A DNA stretch of 64,000 nt from Roseburia_C sp900315735 (GTDB lineage: Bacteria > Bacillota > Clostridia > Lachnospirales > Lachnospiraceae), in assembly GCA_052118425.1 (NCBI GenBank), contig JBQKHF010000003.1. One strand, given 5' to 3'. The notes beneath the pieces are model-generated. The model did not search any database. It was not told where the DNA came from and saw nothing but the letters and a program-made list of their open reading frames with translations. Of this stretch, positions 43,494 through 53,204 are shown in pieces. How positions within the stretch are numbered: the first letter of the stretch is position 1; each line of letters starts with the position of its first letter. The position numbers were made by a program, and so were the translations under genes.

Positions 43494-44582
43494 ATGGAAG
43501 AAAGAATAAAGAAATCAGCATTACAGGCAGAAGGCATATTTGATTATCAGAAATTAATGTATCCGGATACAGGTCTTATTGCAGTGAAAATAGAGGAAGA
43601 AGGGGAGGAACTGCTTTTAACCTATAATCTGGAAGCACTGACACCGATGACAGAGATACGAAAAGAAGATATTACCACAAGACTGGCGGTATTGGAAAAT
43701 ATAGAATTACTGGCAGCATGCCGGAAATCATATTACTTTACATTAGAGCCGGAAAATCTTTATTACGACAGGAATCATCTGGTCTATGTAAAACAGAGAG
43801 ATATTTGCGGGGAAGACAGAGAATATGAAGAACAGAAATGGATGGAAGAATATAAAGCACTCATTGGCTATGCATTACAGAAGCAGTACAGTTATGCGGA
43901 TTATGTGCAGGGAGGAATGCAGCTTTTAAAGGGCGGCATACTGCAAAAGGTACGGCAGGCAGAATCCGTAGAAGAGCTGGTCAGACTGTTGGAACAGCGG
44001 AAGCAGGAGATAGAGACAGAACGGTCTGTGAAAATGATTTTTCTGAACCGAAGACGGTATCGTACATTGCAGGCATCTTTTGTGGTGGCATTGCTGTTGG
44101 CAATAGTACTGGCGGTCTATGCATTGGTTGATTTCATCCGTACTGAGCCATATAAGGATGCGGTAATTGCGGCGGAAAATGCCTATATTTCCGCTGATTA
44201 TGTATCCTGTGTGGATGCTATGCAGGAAATATCGGTAAAAGATATGGATATATATCAGAAATATATTCTTGCCAATTCCTATGTGAGAAGTGAGAATCTG
44301 ACACAGCAGCAGAAAGAGAATATTATAAGCAATCTTTCTTTAAAGGAGACGCCAGCCAGATTGGAGTACTGGATATATCTTGGAAGAAATGACATTTCAG
44401 AGGCAATTGATATTGCCATGCAGCAGTCCGATGATGAAATGCTGCTTTATGCTTATATGAAACAGAAATCCATGATAGAGACAGACAGCAGTCTCAGTGG
44501 AGAAGAGAAAACACAGGAGCTGGAGAAAATTGCACAGAAGATGCAGCCATTGATGGAAAAATATGATACCGAGGAAGAATAG
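43494..44582 (+). CDS. essB: EssB/YukC T7SS membrane protein
   Basis: The 362-residue protein has an N-terminal pseudokinase-like cytosolic domain (about 1-185), one membrane helix (FVVALLLAIVLAVYALVDFI, near residue 190-210) and an extracytoplasmic helical domain. This is the EssB/YukC architecture; EssB forms a core membrane scaffold that binds EssC. The next gene begins right after its stop. Confidence 0.9.
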   Translation: MEERIKKSALQAEGIFDYQKLMYPDTGLIAVKIEEEGEELLLTYNLEALTPMTEIRKEDITTRLAVLENIELLAACRKSYYFTLEPENLYYDRNHLVYVKQRDICGEDREYEEQKWMEEYKALIGYALQKQYSYADYVQGGMQLLKGGILQKVRQAESVEELVRLLEQRKQEIETERSVKMIFLNRRRYRTLQASFVVALLLAIVLAVYALVDFIRTEPYKDAVIAAENAYISADYVSCVDAMQEISVKDMDIYQKYILANSYVRSENLTQQQKENIISNLSLKETPARLEYWIYLGRNDISEAIDIAMQQSDDEMLLYAYMKQKSMIETDSSLSGEEKTQELEKIAQKMQPLMEKYDTEEE

Positions 44583-44583
44583 C

Positions 44584-47500
44584 ATGAAGAGAAGCTTTCA
44601 GAGAACAGAGAATTTTACAATAGACGGAAAAAATGGAAATCTTGGAATTGAAGGATTTCCGGCAAGGCTTTGGGTCAGGAATGATGAGGTAACAATAGAA
44701 GGTTATGAAAACATATACTGGAACGGAAGGGAAGCCGCCTGTAAAGGAAAGATAAACAATGGAGATGAATTAAGCTTTTCCCGGGGAAAAATTATCTTCC
44801 TGGAAAAAAGTGTACAGGTGGAATGCGAAGATGCGGTGAATATCAATACCGATGGATTATTGGAACTGGAAGAAAAAGAAATTCCATTTGAAGGATATCC
44901 GCAGTATAAACGTTCTCCGCGAATCATTAAAAGAATACCGGATTTGGAAATTAGTCTGACCAGCCCAAAAGAACAGAAGAATGGAAAGAAAGAGAGTCTG
45001 GTACAGCTTATTGTTCCGCCTCTTGTGATGCTGTGTGTGACAGCAGGAATCAGTATTTTAATGAAGCGTGGTTTATATGTGCTGATGTCAGCAGCAGGCA
45101 CAGTGATGACAACAGTATTTACGGTGGTTAAATATATAACAGACCGTAAGGAAGAGCAGGAGAATAAAAGGCTCCAGGAGAAAACATATCGGGAATATCT
45201 GTTAAAGAAAAGAAAGGAAATATATGCAGCATATCAGAATGAAGAAGAGGCAAATCACTATAATTATCCGGAGGTAAAGGAGCTTGCCCGGATGGTTGGG
45301 CAGTACAGTCCAAGAATCTATGAGAGAAGCTCTAATGATGATGACTTCCTGAATGTATCTTTGGGACAGGTAATGGCAGATTGTCATTTCCGTATCCGCC
45401 TTTCTGCGGATGAATTAAAGGATAAACCGGATGAGCTGGAACTGGAAGCACAGGAATTGAAGCGGGAATTTTCAAAGATGAAACAGCCTGTTGTAGTAGA
45501 TTTAAAGAAAGCACATCTGGGACTGGTGGGAGAGAAAAGCGTTATTCATGAGCAATTGAAATTACTTGTGGCACAGCTTACTTTTTTTCAGAGTTATCAT
45601 GACCTTGAAATCGTAACAATTTATAATAACAGATTTGATGCTGATTTCCAGTGGATGCGTTGGTATCCACATTTACGGATACATGCGGTAAATGTGGTGG
45701 GAACTGTAAATTCAGAGCGGAAGAGAGACCAGATTCTTGGAAGCCTGCATCAGATGATTAAGAACCGGAAAAACAAATTAGAAGAGAGTAAGAAGGAAAG
45801 CCGTTTCCTGCCGCATCTTATATTTATTATAGATGAGCCAAAGTTAATTATGGACCATTCTATTATGGAATATCTGGATAAAGAAGGGGATAACCTTGGG
45901 TTTTCGATTATTTACACTACAAATATGAGAGCAAATCTGCCGGAGAATATCGGTACAATAGTTATGCTTCATAATTCCGGTCAGGCAACACTTCTGATGG
46001 AAGAGAAGGAAGAGAAAAATCTTTCCTTTGAATTGTCAGATACCAGCGGTATAAATCTGGAATGGATGGCAAGAAATTTAAGTACACTGGAACATATGCA
46101 GGGAATCAGTGCACAGATACCGGAGAGCATTACATTTTTTGAAATGTATCAGGTGGAGCATCCGGAGGAACTGGATATTGCAAAACGATGGAAGAAAAAT
46201 CATGCAGCAAAGTCTCTGGCAGTTCCGCTTGGTGTAAGAGCCAAGGAAGATTATGTCAATCTTAATCTGCATGAAAAAGCCCATGGTCCCCATGGACTTG
46301 TAGCAGGAACGACAGGTTCCGGTAAATCGGAAATTATCCAGTCTTATATACTGTCCCTGGCAGTCAATTATCATCCGTATGAGGTGGCATTTTTACTGAT
46401 TGATTATAAAGGTGGTGGAATGGCAGGATTATTCCGGAATCTGCCGCATCTGCTGGGAACAATCACCAATCTGGATGGAGCACAGAGCATGCGTGCCATG
46501 GCATCAATTAAGAGTGAACTGGCAAGAAGACAGAAAATATTCAGCAGCTATGATGTGAATCATATCAACGCATATCATAAGCTGTTCCAGAATGGAGAGG
46601 CAAAGGAACCACTGCCGCATTTATTCATTATCAGTGATGAGTTTGCAGAGCTGAAAAAGGAACAGCCGGATTTTATGACCGAACTGGTATCGGCGGCGCG
46701 AATCGGACGAAGCCTTGGTGTGCATCTGATACTGGCAACACAGAAACCAACCGGAGTCGTAGATGACCAGATCTGGACAAACTCCAAGTTTAAACTGGCA
46801 CTTATGGTACAGAATGAGGCAGACAGTAAAGAAATATTAAAGACACCGGATGCCGCCAATATTACAATCCCCGGAAGAGCTTATCTTCAGGTTGGAAATA
46901 ATGAAATCTATGAATTATTTCAGTCGGCATGGAGTGGAGCTTCTTATGTAAGTGAAAAGGAAGAGGAAAAAGTAGATGACAGAGTTTATCTGGTGAATGA
47001 CCTTGGACAGGGTGAACTGATAAACGAAGATTTAAGTGATGAACATGCTTCCGGCGGCAATATGATGACGCAGCTGGATGCTACGGTAGATTATATCCAC
47101 AGAGTATATGAGGCAATGGATACCGTGGAAGTAAAACGGCCGTGGATGCCACCACTGCCGGAACAGATTGTATCGGACCAGCAGGCAGAGAAAGGAAATG
47201 CATTAAATCTGACTGCACGGATTGGAAAGATAGATATTCCGGAAGAACAGCAGCAGGTGGAGTACCAGCTTGATTTTGCCACAGACGGAAATCTCTTATA
47301 TATTGCTTCCGCAGGTTATGGAAAAACAGCATTTCTTACAACCGTGTTGTTGTCATTGGCAATGCATAACCGGGTAGAGAATCTGAACTTCTATATATTG
47401 GATTTTGGAAACAGTGGATTGATTCCATTGAACCGCCTGCATCATACGGCAGACTATATCAGTTTTGATGATACAGAACGATTCCGTAAATTCTGCAATC

Positions 47501-48768
47501 TTATACAGGCAGAGATAAAACGGCGTAAAAAATTACTGGCAGAACGGATGGTACAGAATTTTGAAGTATACAATCAGGTGGCAGAAAAGACATTAAAAGC
47601 AATAGTAATTGCTATTGACAATTATGATGTAGTCAAAGAACTGGGATATGAAGCGGAAGAATTTTTCCAGAAATTATCCAGAGATGGTACCGGACTTGGC
47701 ATATATATGGCAGCAACAGCAACACGAAGTAATGCCATGAAGTATTCTACATATAACAATTTTAAGAATAAAGTGGCAGGTTATCTTTTCGATGAATCAG
47801 AGTTGCATGTAATTGTGGGACGAAGTTCATATTCACAGTCAGAGATAAAGGGACGGACACTTATAAAATACAATGGACTGGTAAGTGTCATGCAGGTCTA
47901 TGTCATGACTGCATTTACAGATGAACTGGAGTATAACCAGGGTATAGAAGCCTGTATTGAGCAGATAAATGCATGCTATCCGGATACTGTAGCACCGAGA
48001 ATCCCGGTATTGCCGGATGAGTTAAATATCAGAACATTTATGGAAATGATAAAGAAACAGCATACAGCAGAAGAAAACGCTGCAGAGAAGGCAATCTGGC
48101 TGGGACTGAATAAAGAGAGTGTATTGCCGGAATGTATTCCGGCAGGTCTTACAACTCCATTTGTAATTCTGGGTGAGACTGCAAGAGGAAAGACGAATGC
48201 ATTAAAGGTTATTTTAGAACAGATAACAGGAAGAGGAAAAGTATATTTATTAGACTCAAAAGATATGGAACTATATCATTACAGGTCCGGAGATGAGATT
48301 CATTATATCGGAGCAGATGGAATAGATGCGTTTCTTATGGAACTGGGGGGACTGGTGACTGTACGAAATCAGCAGCTGCAGCAGAAGATGAAGGAACATC
48401 CGGAACAGTTACCACGCCGTCTGGTTCAGGAACTGGATGCATGTTATGTCGTGGTAGATGAGTGGGATGACTTTGTAGAGGCAACGAAATTAAAAGCTGT
48501 ATTGCTGGCACCGATATTGAGTGGGGCACTGTCCAGTGGAATCCAATTTATTCTTACAGCCAATTCCGGTAAATTAAAAGGATTTGATGAGATTACCAAA
48601 TTTGCAAAAGCAACTACGGATGGTCTGCTGGTGGGTAACCCTGGTTCTTCAGGAATTTTTGGAACAGTTGCAGCAAAGGAATTGCCGCAGTTAAGTGATG
48701 GCCTGCTCTTCCATAATGGAGCATATGTGCGTATCCGCATACCGAAATGTGAAGACAGAGAAGAATAA
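44584..48768 (+). CDS. essC: EssC T7SS ATPase (FtsK/SpoIIIE family)
   Basis: ATG 44584 lies one base after the EssB stop. The 1394-residue protein has an N-terminal FHA-like region (about 1-110), two membrane helices (near 145-190) and three FtsK-type ATPase domains. Walker A motifs are GTTGSGKS (575-582), ASAGYGKT (908-915, degenerate) and GETARGKT (1197-1204, degenerate). The first domain has an intact Walker B-like LFIISDEFAELKKEQ. In T7SSb the first domain (D1) is catalytically most important and D2/D3 bind substrates. It is the motor of the system. Confidence 0.95.
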   Translation: MKRSFQRTENFTIDGKNGNLGIEGFPARLWVRNDEVTIEGYENIYWNGREAACKGKINNGDELSFSRGKIIFLEKSVQVECEDAVNINTDGLLELEEKEIPFEGYPQYKRSPRIIKRIPDLEISLTSPKEQKNGKKESLVQLIVPPLVMLCVTAGISILMKRGLYVLMSAAGTVMTTVFTVVKYITDRKEEQENKRLQEKTYREYLLKKRKEIYAAYQNEEEANHYNYPEVKELARMVGQYSPRIYERSSNDDDFLNVSLGQVMADCHFRIRLSADELKDKPDELELEAQELKREFSKMKQPVVVDLKKAHLGLVGEKSVIHEQLKLLVAQLTFFQSYHDLEIVTIYNNRFDADFQWMRWYPHLRIHAVNVVGTVNSERKRDQILGSLHQMIKNRKNKLEESKKESRFLPHLIFIIDEPKLIMDHSIMEYLDKEGDNLGFSIIYTTNMRANLPENIGTIVMLHNSGQATLLMEEKEEKNLSFELSDTSGINLEWMARNLSTLEHMQGISAQIPESITFFEMYQVEHPEELDIAKRWKKNHAAKSLAVPLGVRAKEDYVNLNLHEKAHGPHGLVAGTTGSGKSEIIQSYILSLAVNYHPYEVAFLLIDYKGGGMAGLFRNLPHLLGTITNLDGAQSMRAMASIKSELARRQKIFSSYDVNHINAYHKLFQNGEAKEPLPHLFIISDEFAELKKEQPDFMTELVSAARIGRSLGVHLILATQKPTGVVDDQIWTNSKFKLALMVQNEADSKEILKTPDAANITIPGRAYLQVGNNEIYELFQSAWSGASYVSEKEEEKVDDRVYLVNDLGQGELINEDLSDEHASGGNMMTQLDATVDYIHRVYEAMDTVEVKRPWMPPLPEQIVSDQQAEKGNALNLTARIGKIDIPEEQQQVEYQLDFATDGNLLYIASAGYGKTAFLTTVLLSLAMHNRVENLNFYILDFGNSGLIPLNRLHHTADYISFDDTERFRKFCNLIQAEIKRRKKLLAERMVQNFEVYNQVAEKTLKAIVIAIDNYDVVKELGYEAEEFFQKLSRDGTGLGIYMAATATRSNAMKYSTYNNFKNKVAGYLFDESELHVIVGRSSYSQSEIKGRTLIKYNGLVSVMQVYVMTAFTDELEYNQGIEACIEQINACYPDTVAPRIPVLPDELNIRTFMEMIKKQHTAEENAAEKAIWLGLNKESVLPECIPAGLTTPFVILGETARGKTNALKVILEQITGRGKVYLLDSKDMELYHYRSGDEIHYIGADGIDAFLMELGGLVTVRNQQLQQKMKEHPEQLPRRLVQELDACYVVVDEWDDFVEATKLKAVLLAPILSGALSSGIQFILTANSGKLKGFDEITKFAKATTDGLLVGNPGSSGIFGTVAAKELPQLSDGLLFHNGAYVRIRIPKCEDREE

Positions 48769-48794
48769 AGAAAAATAAGCAGGAGGATAAAAAG

Positions 48795-49109
48795 ATGGAA
48801 CAGGAAAATATGGAGTTTTTGCCGTTAGGAAGTATTGTGCAGCTTAAAGGTGGCGTAAAGAAAATTATGATTATAGCAAGAGGTGCATTTGCAGTAGTCA
48901 AAGGTGAAAAAAGATATTTTGATTATGGGGCGTGTACCTATCCGGAAGGGGTTATAGGAGATGCACTGTTATATTTTCAGCATAAGGATATTCAGAAAGT
49001 AGTATATCGCGGTTATGAGGATGAAGACGAGAAGCTGATGCAGGAAAATATTAAAAACAATCTGAGTGTGCTGCAGGAGCAGCTATTGAAGAAAGAACAG
49101 GAAGCATAA
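48795..49109 (+). CDS. DUF4176-family T7SS-associated protein
   Basis: The 104-residue protein follows AGGAGG. It has the compact DUF4176 layout: FLPLGSIVQLKGGVKKIMII, a central DYGACTYPEGVIG motif, and a C-terminal helix. DUF4176 genes occur next to EssC and LXG operons in many Firmicutes and are thought to be cytosolic helpers. No enzymatic residues are evident. Confidence 0.8.
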   Translation: MEQENMEFLPLGSIVQLKGGVKKIMIIARGAFAVVKGEKRYFDYGACTYPEGVIGDALLYFQHKDIQKVVYRGYEDEDEKLMQENIKNNLSVLQEQLLKKEQEA

Positions 49110-49142
49110 GAAGGCGTCGGAGAGACGAGGAGGAAAGGATAA

Positions 49143-49622
49143 ATGTCGAAGACAAAGAAAAGCTCTTCCGGCAGTAAAGGAAGTTCAACAACAAAGAAGA
49201 GTACAACCAGTACAGCGGAGATTAATCAGGTAAAACAGCAGTTAAACACAGTAAAGAGCAGTTTGCAGTTAGAAAGCAGCAGCCTGGCTCCCATGGAAGG
49301 AACACTTAATACATTAAAGGAACTGAAAGCGAGACTTGAGACAGCTATAGATACGCTGAGAAACCAGAAGGATGGTATTGAGGATAAATATACATTAGAC
49401 AGTGGCTGGCGTGGAGATTTATATAATGCATCAATTTCCGCCTCCAGTGCATTGAAAACAGAATACGGAAATGTCTGTACTAATCTGGGATATGATCTGG
49501 ATGCACTTTGTGATGAGATTACAAGAAGAGAGAATGAAATCTACAATAAGAATGAGTATATCGGCAAGCTGCAGAGCAGTTGGAACAGTCTTTGTAACTG
49601 GCTGGAAAAACATACTAATTAG
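49143..49622 (+). CDS. LXG-associated helical chaperone, DUF5082-like (Lap1-type)
   Basis: The 159-residue protein starts with a Ser/Thr/Lys-rich disordered segment (about 1-25) followed by an extended coiled-coil hairpin. Size and position match YwqH/DUF5082 proteins, which are WXG100-like partners required for LXG effector secretion. GAGGAGG precedes the ATG. Only this copy exists in the window, so it may serve all the LXG effectors. Confidence 0.7.
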   Translation: MSKTKKSSSGSKGSSTTKKSTTSTAEINQVKQQLNTVKSSLQLESSSLAPMEGTLNTLKELKARLETAIDTLRNQKDGIEDKYTLDSGWRGDLYNASISASSALKTEYGNVCTNLGYDLDALCDEITRRENEIYNKNEYIGKLQSSWNSLCNWLEKHTN

Positions 49623-49634
49623 GAGGGCATCATC

Positions 49635-49907
49635 ATGCTGATAAAATTAGATACCAATGTTTATACATCAAAGGTACATTCTTTTTCAACGGTATCCGGT
49701 GAGGTAGAAGGAAAACAGCTTACAGTTCCGGATTTAAATGTATCAATGGATGCCATGACAGCGTACCGGGCGGGCTTTTCACAGTTAATTGGTCTGATGA
49801 GTTATTATCAGAGCCTTCTGACGCAGGATGCCGGGAAGCTTCTCACACTGCGTGATGAACTGGTTGATGCAGAAGCTTCTTTGATGAAAATGATAAAGAC
49901 AAAATAG
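49635..49907 (+). CDS. LXG-associated partner, DUF5344-like (Lap2-type), copy 1
   Basis: The 90-residue two-helix protein (MLIKLDTNVYTSKVHSFSTV start) resembles YwqI/DUF5344 helpers of LXG toxins, which bind the LXG domain to make an exportable helical bundle. TTAGGAGG precedes the ATG. Nearly identical copies lie before the LXG genes at 55774 and 60244, but the latter lacks a start codon. Confidence 0.75.
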   Translation: MLIKLDTNVYTSKVHSFSTVSGEVEGKQLTVPDLNVSMDAMTAYRAGFSQLIGLMSYYQSLLTQDAGKLLTLRDELVDAEASLMKMIKTK

Positions 49908-49924
49908 GGGGAGAGGAGAAAGTT

Positions 49925-51664
49925 ATGGGATTTCAGGTAAAGTACGAGGAGATTACCAGCATCCGTGAATTAATCATGGCACAGCTTGACCGGTGGATAG
50001 AGCAGATAGATGCGGTAAGAAGCAGTATTGTAGAGATTGCTGCTATGTCGGAGATGCATGGAGAGGCAGCAGAGCATATAAGAAGCTATATGTGGGATTA
50101 TCATATGAATCTTGCAAATATGATAAAAGATACGATAGAAACCTACCGGAGCAGCTTTATACTCTATACAGACTGGTATTATAACATTGATTCTGACCAG
50201 ATGGCAGAGATGTCTCAGGATTCCATGGAGGGACTGGAGGAGAACATTCAGGGAGCCAGGTCAGACTTTGATGCGGTAGCAGAGGAAGTGGCGGATATTG
50301 AGAGAGAACTGTCTGCTTATCTTGATGTGGGCAGATTTTCTACAACCTGTATGGAAAGTTGCTTTGATAATGTACTTGCCGGAGTGCAGAATGTCCGCAC
50401 ACAGATAGGGGAATATGAAGAGGCACACAGTCATGCAGATATGTATCCCATCGATATGATGGTAGGCTATCTTCGTAGTATTATTGGTGGACAGTTAGGT
50501 GGCAGTAGTGCTACAATCAGTGCATATGATGCATCGGTTGTGAATGCAACAGAGTCCTTCCAACTGGCACAGATGATGGATGGAATGTTAAGTACATATC
50601 TCGAGCAGGTGAAGGACAGGGTAAACTCCTGTGAGGAGTTCTATGAACTGCAGCAACAGCAGTGGCAGGAATCTATCCGACTGAGAACAGAAGAAGGCAT
50701 TGTGAAAACACTTGTCGGAGTCGGAACCATGATTCTGGGAGGAATGCTTGTCGTAGCAACCTGTGGTATGGCACTTCCTTTAGTGGCTACAGTAGGAGTA
50801 ATGGCAATTGGCGCAGGAACAGCAGCATATGGCTTTTCAAATACAGTAGAAGGTGGTCAGGATGTTTATGCAGGAGTAACAGGAGTCCCAAGAATGGTAT
50901 CGGTTAATCCAATCCGTGATACAGTATTTGCCAGTAATCCGGACCTCTATTATTTAATAGGAAATGTATTAACAATCGCTGCTTCCCTGATACTGACCGG
51001 AGGAATGGCAGCAAATGCAGCAGTAAGTGCAGGAACATCCATAGGAAGGGCAGTAGTAACAGAGTATGCAAAGCAGGGACTGACGGTGGCAGCCAGCAGT
51101 TATGTGGAAAAGAGCATGACAGAAGCAACCAACAGTCCACTGGCAGGCTTTGTAGTTGGATCACTAACCGGAATGGCAACATATGGAACGCTCAGTGAGG
51201 CAGAGCTGGAAGTAGTAAATAACGTAAAAAGACCGCAGCAGTTGGGAAATGTAGGAGAGGGTGGAAGTAAGACAGTAAAGTATTCACCAATCAAACCTTG
51301 TAATGAAATTAGTCAAGAAGTAGCAGAATCTTTTAATGGTGCAACATTTACAAAAACAACGTTGACAGAAGATACAGTTATGTATAGAGTAAGTGGTGGT
51401 AAAGCAGGAGAGGTTGGTTCATATGTATCAAGAACGCCTCAAGGAGGAGGATTGCAATCACAATTGGATTTAGCATTAAATCCTTCGTGGGGAAATACAA
51501 CAGAAAATATTACCAAGGTTGTTGTTCCAAAAGGAACCACAATTTATGAAGGTATAGCGGCACCACAAAATATATATGATAGTCTTGGAAATGTGATAGG
51601 AACATTGCCAGGAGGTGGAAATCAAGTATATATCCCAAAAGTGGAAGCGGGGTGGTTTAAATGA
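49925..51664 (+). CDS. LXG-domain type VII effector with unassigned ART/TNT-like tip
   Basis: The 579-residue protein shares its first ~450 residues almost identically with the LXG genes at 30447, 55774 and 60244 (LXG domain, two hydrophobic segments, linker KRPQQLGNVGEGG). Its tip has VMYRVSGGKAGEVGSYVSRT, then LNPSWGNTTENITKVVVPKG, and ends LPGGGNQVYIPKVEAGWFK. The Arg near the start, Ser-containing strand and final GGGXQ suggest an ADP-ribosyltransferase or TNT-like NAD-using fold, but I cannot name the family. The stop overlaps the next ATG, coupling it to its immunity gene. Confidence 0.82.
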   Translation: MGFQVKYEEITSIRELIMAQLDRWIEQIDAVRSSIVEIAAMSEMHGEAAEHIRSYMWDYHMNLANMIKDTIETYRSSFILYTDWYYNIDSDQMAEMSQDSMEGLEENIQGARSDFDAVAEEVADIERELSAYLDVGRFSTTCMESCFDNVLAGVQNVRTQIGEYEEAHSHADMYPIDMMVGYLRSIIGGQLGGSSATISAYDASVVNATESFQLAQMMDGMLSTYLEQVKDRVNSCEEFYELQQQQWQESIRLRTEEGIVKTLVGVGTMILGGMLVVATCGMALPLVATVGVMAIGAGTAAYGFSNTVEGGQDVYAGVTGVPRMVSVNPIRDTVFASNPDLYYLIGNVLTIAASLILTGGMAANAAVSAGTSIGRAVVTEYAKQGLTVAASSYVEKSMTEATNSPLAGFVVGSLTGMATYGTLSEAELEVVNNVKRPQQLGNVGEGGSKTVKYSPIKPCNEISQEVAESFNGATFTKTTLTEDTVMYRVSGGKAGEVGSYVSRTPQGGGLQSQLDLALNPSWGNTTENITKVVVPKGTTIYEGIAAPQNIYDSLGNVIGTLPGGGNQVYIPKVEAGWFK

Positions 51665-51954
51665 TAAAATGTGAATGTAGTGAACGAATAGGAAGTGTTA
51701 TTAATTCATATAAATTATATGAAGATATTAAATTGTTTTTTGAAGAACAGGTAAAAGAAGATATATTTTCAGAAGTACCAGTAGGAAAGCCATATTGTGA
51801 TGGATTTGAGTGGAAAGCAGATAAATGGTACAAGTGTAAGTGTTGTGGATGTCTATGGGAAATTAAATATCCTGATTTTCCAGCAAAAGGTTTTGTTCGT
51901 AAGTTTGCTGATGGAATATATCACCAGAAGGAGATAGGGAAAAATGAATATTAA
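51661..51954 (+). CDS. Probable immunity protein with Cys cluster
   Basis: The start overlaps the toxin stop (ATGA at 51661). The 97-residue protein has a helical N-terminal half and a C-terminal Cys-rich beta segment (KCKCCGCLWEIKYPDFPAKG) that could bind zinc or pair with the toxin. Immunity is inferred from position. The next start lies inside its 3' end. Confidence 0.65.
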   Translation: MIKCECSERIGSVINSYKLYEDIKLFFEEQVKEDIFSEVPVGKPYCDGFEWKADKWYKCKCCGCLWEIKYPDFPAKGFVRKFADGIYHQKEIGKNEY

Positions 51955-52687
51955 AGAACCAATTAGTAATCTTAAATTAGTCGAGGCAATTGAAGGATTA
52001 AGTAACAATAATGCAACACAACAGAAATTTTTTACAGAATTTGCACAAGCTAAATTACTATGCCCTGCAGATATTCATTTACAAAACAGTTCGAAAGATG
52101 GTAATGAAATAGTTGTAGGTGAAGGGTCTTCAATATCTATAAAGCATTTAGAAGATACAAAAGGTAATAAGTTTTTAATTGCATTTACTGATTGGGAAGA
52201 ATTATATAAATGGAATTCCTCAAAAGAACAGCAAACAGTTATTTTTGGTTATAAGGATTTTCAAAACATTATGAAAGAATCGAGAGATGTATATACAGGA
52301 ATGGTAATAAATCCTTTCGGTGCCAATATTGTGATTACGCTTCCAATGCTTGATGGAATGGAAAATGATTGTATAATTAAAAAAGAAGAACAGGTGTTTA
52401 TAGGCATTCCAGCTGAATACCCAACTGAATTGATAAATGAGCTATGTGTATATTTTGATAAAGAAAAGAGTGTTGATAAGGCGTTTTTATTATGGATGGT
52501 AAGGGGTGAAGAAGGAAGCTATTTACTAATATTGGATTCAAAAGAAGAACCTAATAGTCTATACCCAAGAGTTGGAAAATTTTGCATTAGATTTTTAAGA
52601 GATAAGATGCTTGATATGGTTTCAGCGGATTCGGATTTTGGAAAGAATGCAATTAGAGAATACAAACCATTTTATGAAAGAGATTAA
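51944..52687 (+). CDS. SseB-family protein in the toxin cassette
   Basis: ATG 51944 has AAGGAGA upstream and overlaps the previous gene by 11 bases. The 247-residue protein has an SseB N-terminal domain (about 20-130, with FLIAFTDWEELYKWN) and an SseB C-terminal domain with PAEYPTELINELCVYFDKEK. SseB domains recur in polymorphic-toxin and T7SS loci, often as immunity-associated genes. It may be a second immunity protein for the toxin at 49925. Confidence 0.75.
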   Translation: MNIKEPISNLKLVEAIEGLSNNNATQQKFFTEFAQAKLLCPADIHLQNSSKDGNEIVVGEGSSISIKHLEDTKGNKFLIAFTDWEELYKWNSSKEQQTVIFGYKDFQNIMKESRDVYTGMVINPFGANIVITLPMLDGMENDCIIKKEEQVFIGIPAEYPTELINELCVYFDKEKSVDKAFLLWMVRGEEGSYLLILDSKEEPNSLYPRVGKFCIRFLRDKMLDMVSADSDFGKNAIREYKPFYERD

Positions 52688-52870
52688 TTTAATTATGGTT
52701 ATACTTTAGGACTTCAAAAATCCCTAACTCAAAAAGCTACTTTAATCTCTGTCTGTTCACGAAGTGAATGACATACAGAGATTAATAATAGCTTTTTGTC
52801 ATTTACCTAAAGGGGAAAGGACTCCTTATGGCGAAATTTGCCCTCAGGTATACAAAAGGATTTGTCCGAC
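52687..52870 (+). repeat. Class A cassette spacer repeat, copy 1, with long hairpin
   Basis: Nearly identical over about 180 bp to 59577-59765 and partly to 54983-55160. It contains a nested hairpin from 52731 to 52797 (AAAAAGCTA...TAGCTTTTT outside, TTCAC-GAA-GTGAA in the middle) followed by a block including GCGAAATTTGCCCTCAGGTA. Bases 52871-53160 show only decayed similarity (CACAGAACTATTGTTTG shared with 59833) and no gene. Confidence 0.75.
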
Positions 52871-53204
52871 AATTTATATTGAAGATATTGTGAGGTATTG
52901 ATTTTACTAACCTGTTGCAAGCTGGGAATTTTCACCCTTCCACAGAACTATTGTTTGCTAAAATGCTTATAGACGCTGTGAGATAGCCAATTTCTGTGAA
53001 TGATAAAAAATTACAAGAAGAGATTTCGTTACGAGTTTAACAAATATTCATAACATCATATTTTCTTAAAGTGGCATACCAAAATCAAGACAAGCCAACT
53101 AATTGTTAAGAAAATGCCTTATTCTGATATCTTGAATAATTTTAAGACCTAGGATAAGAAATTTAATCAGTACACCTATACGAACGATAGAACTACATGA
53201 GCAG

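Noticed and set aside
50662..50907. 81-codon frames recurring inside each LXG gene (also near 31184 and 56511)
   Set aside because: They recur only because the LXG genes are near-identical; they lie in an alternative frame of a strongly conserved coding region with no ribosome binding site.
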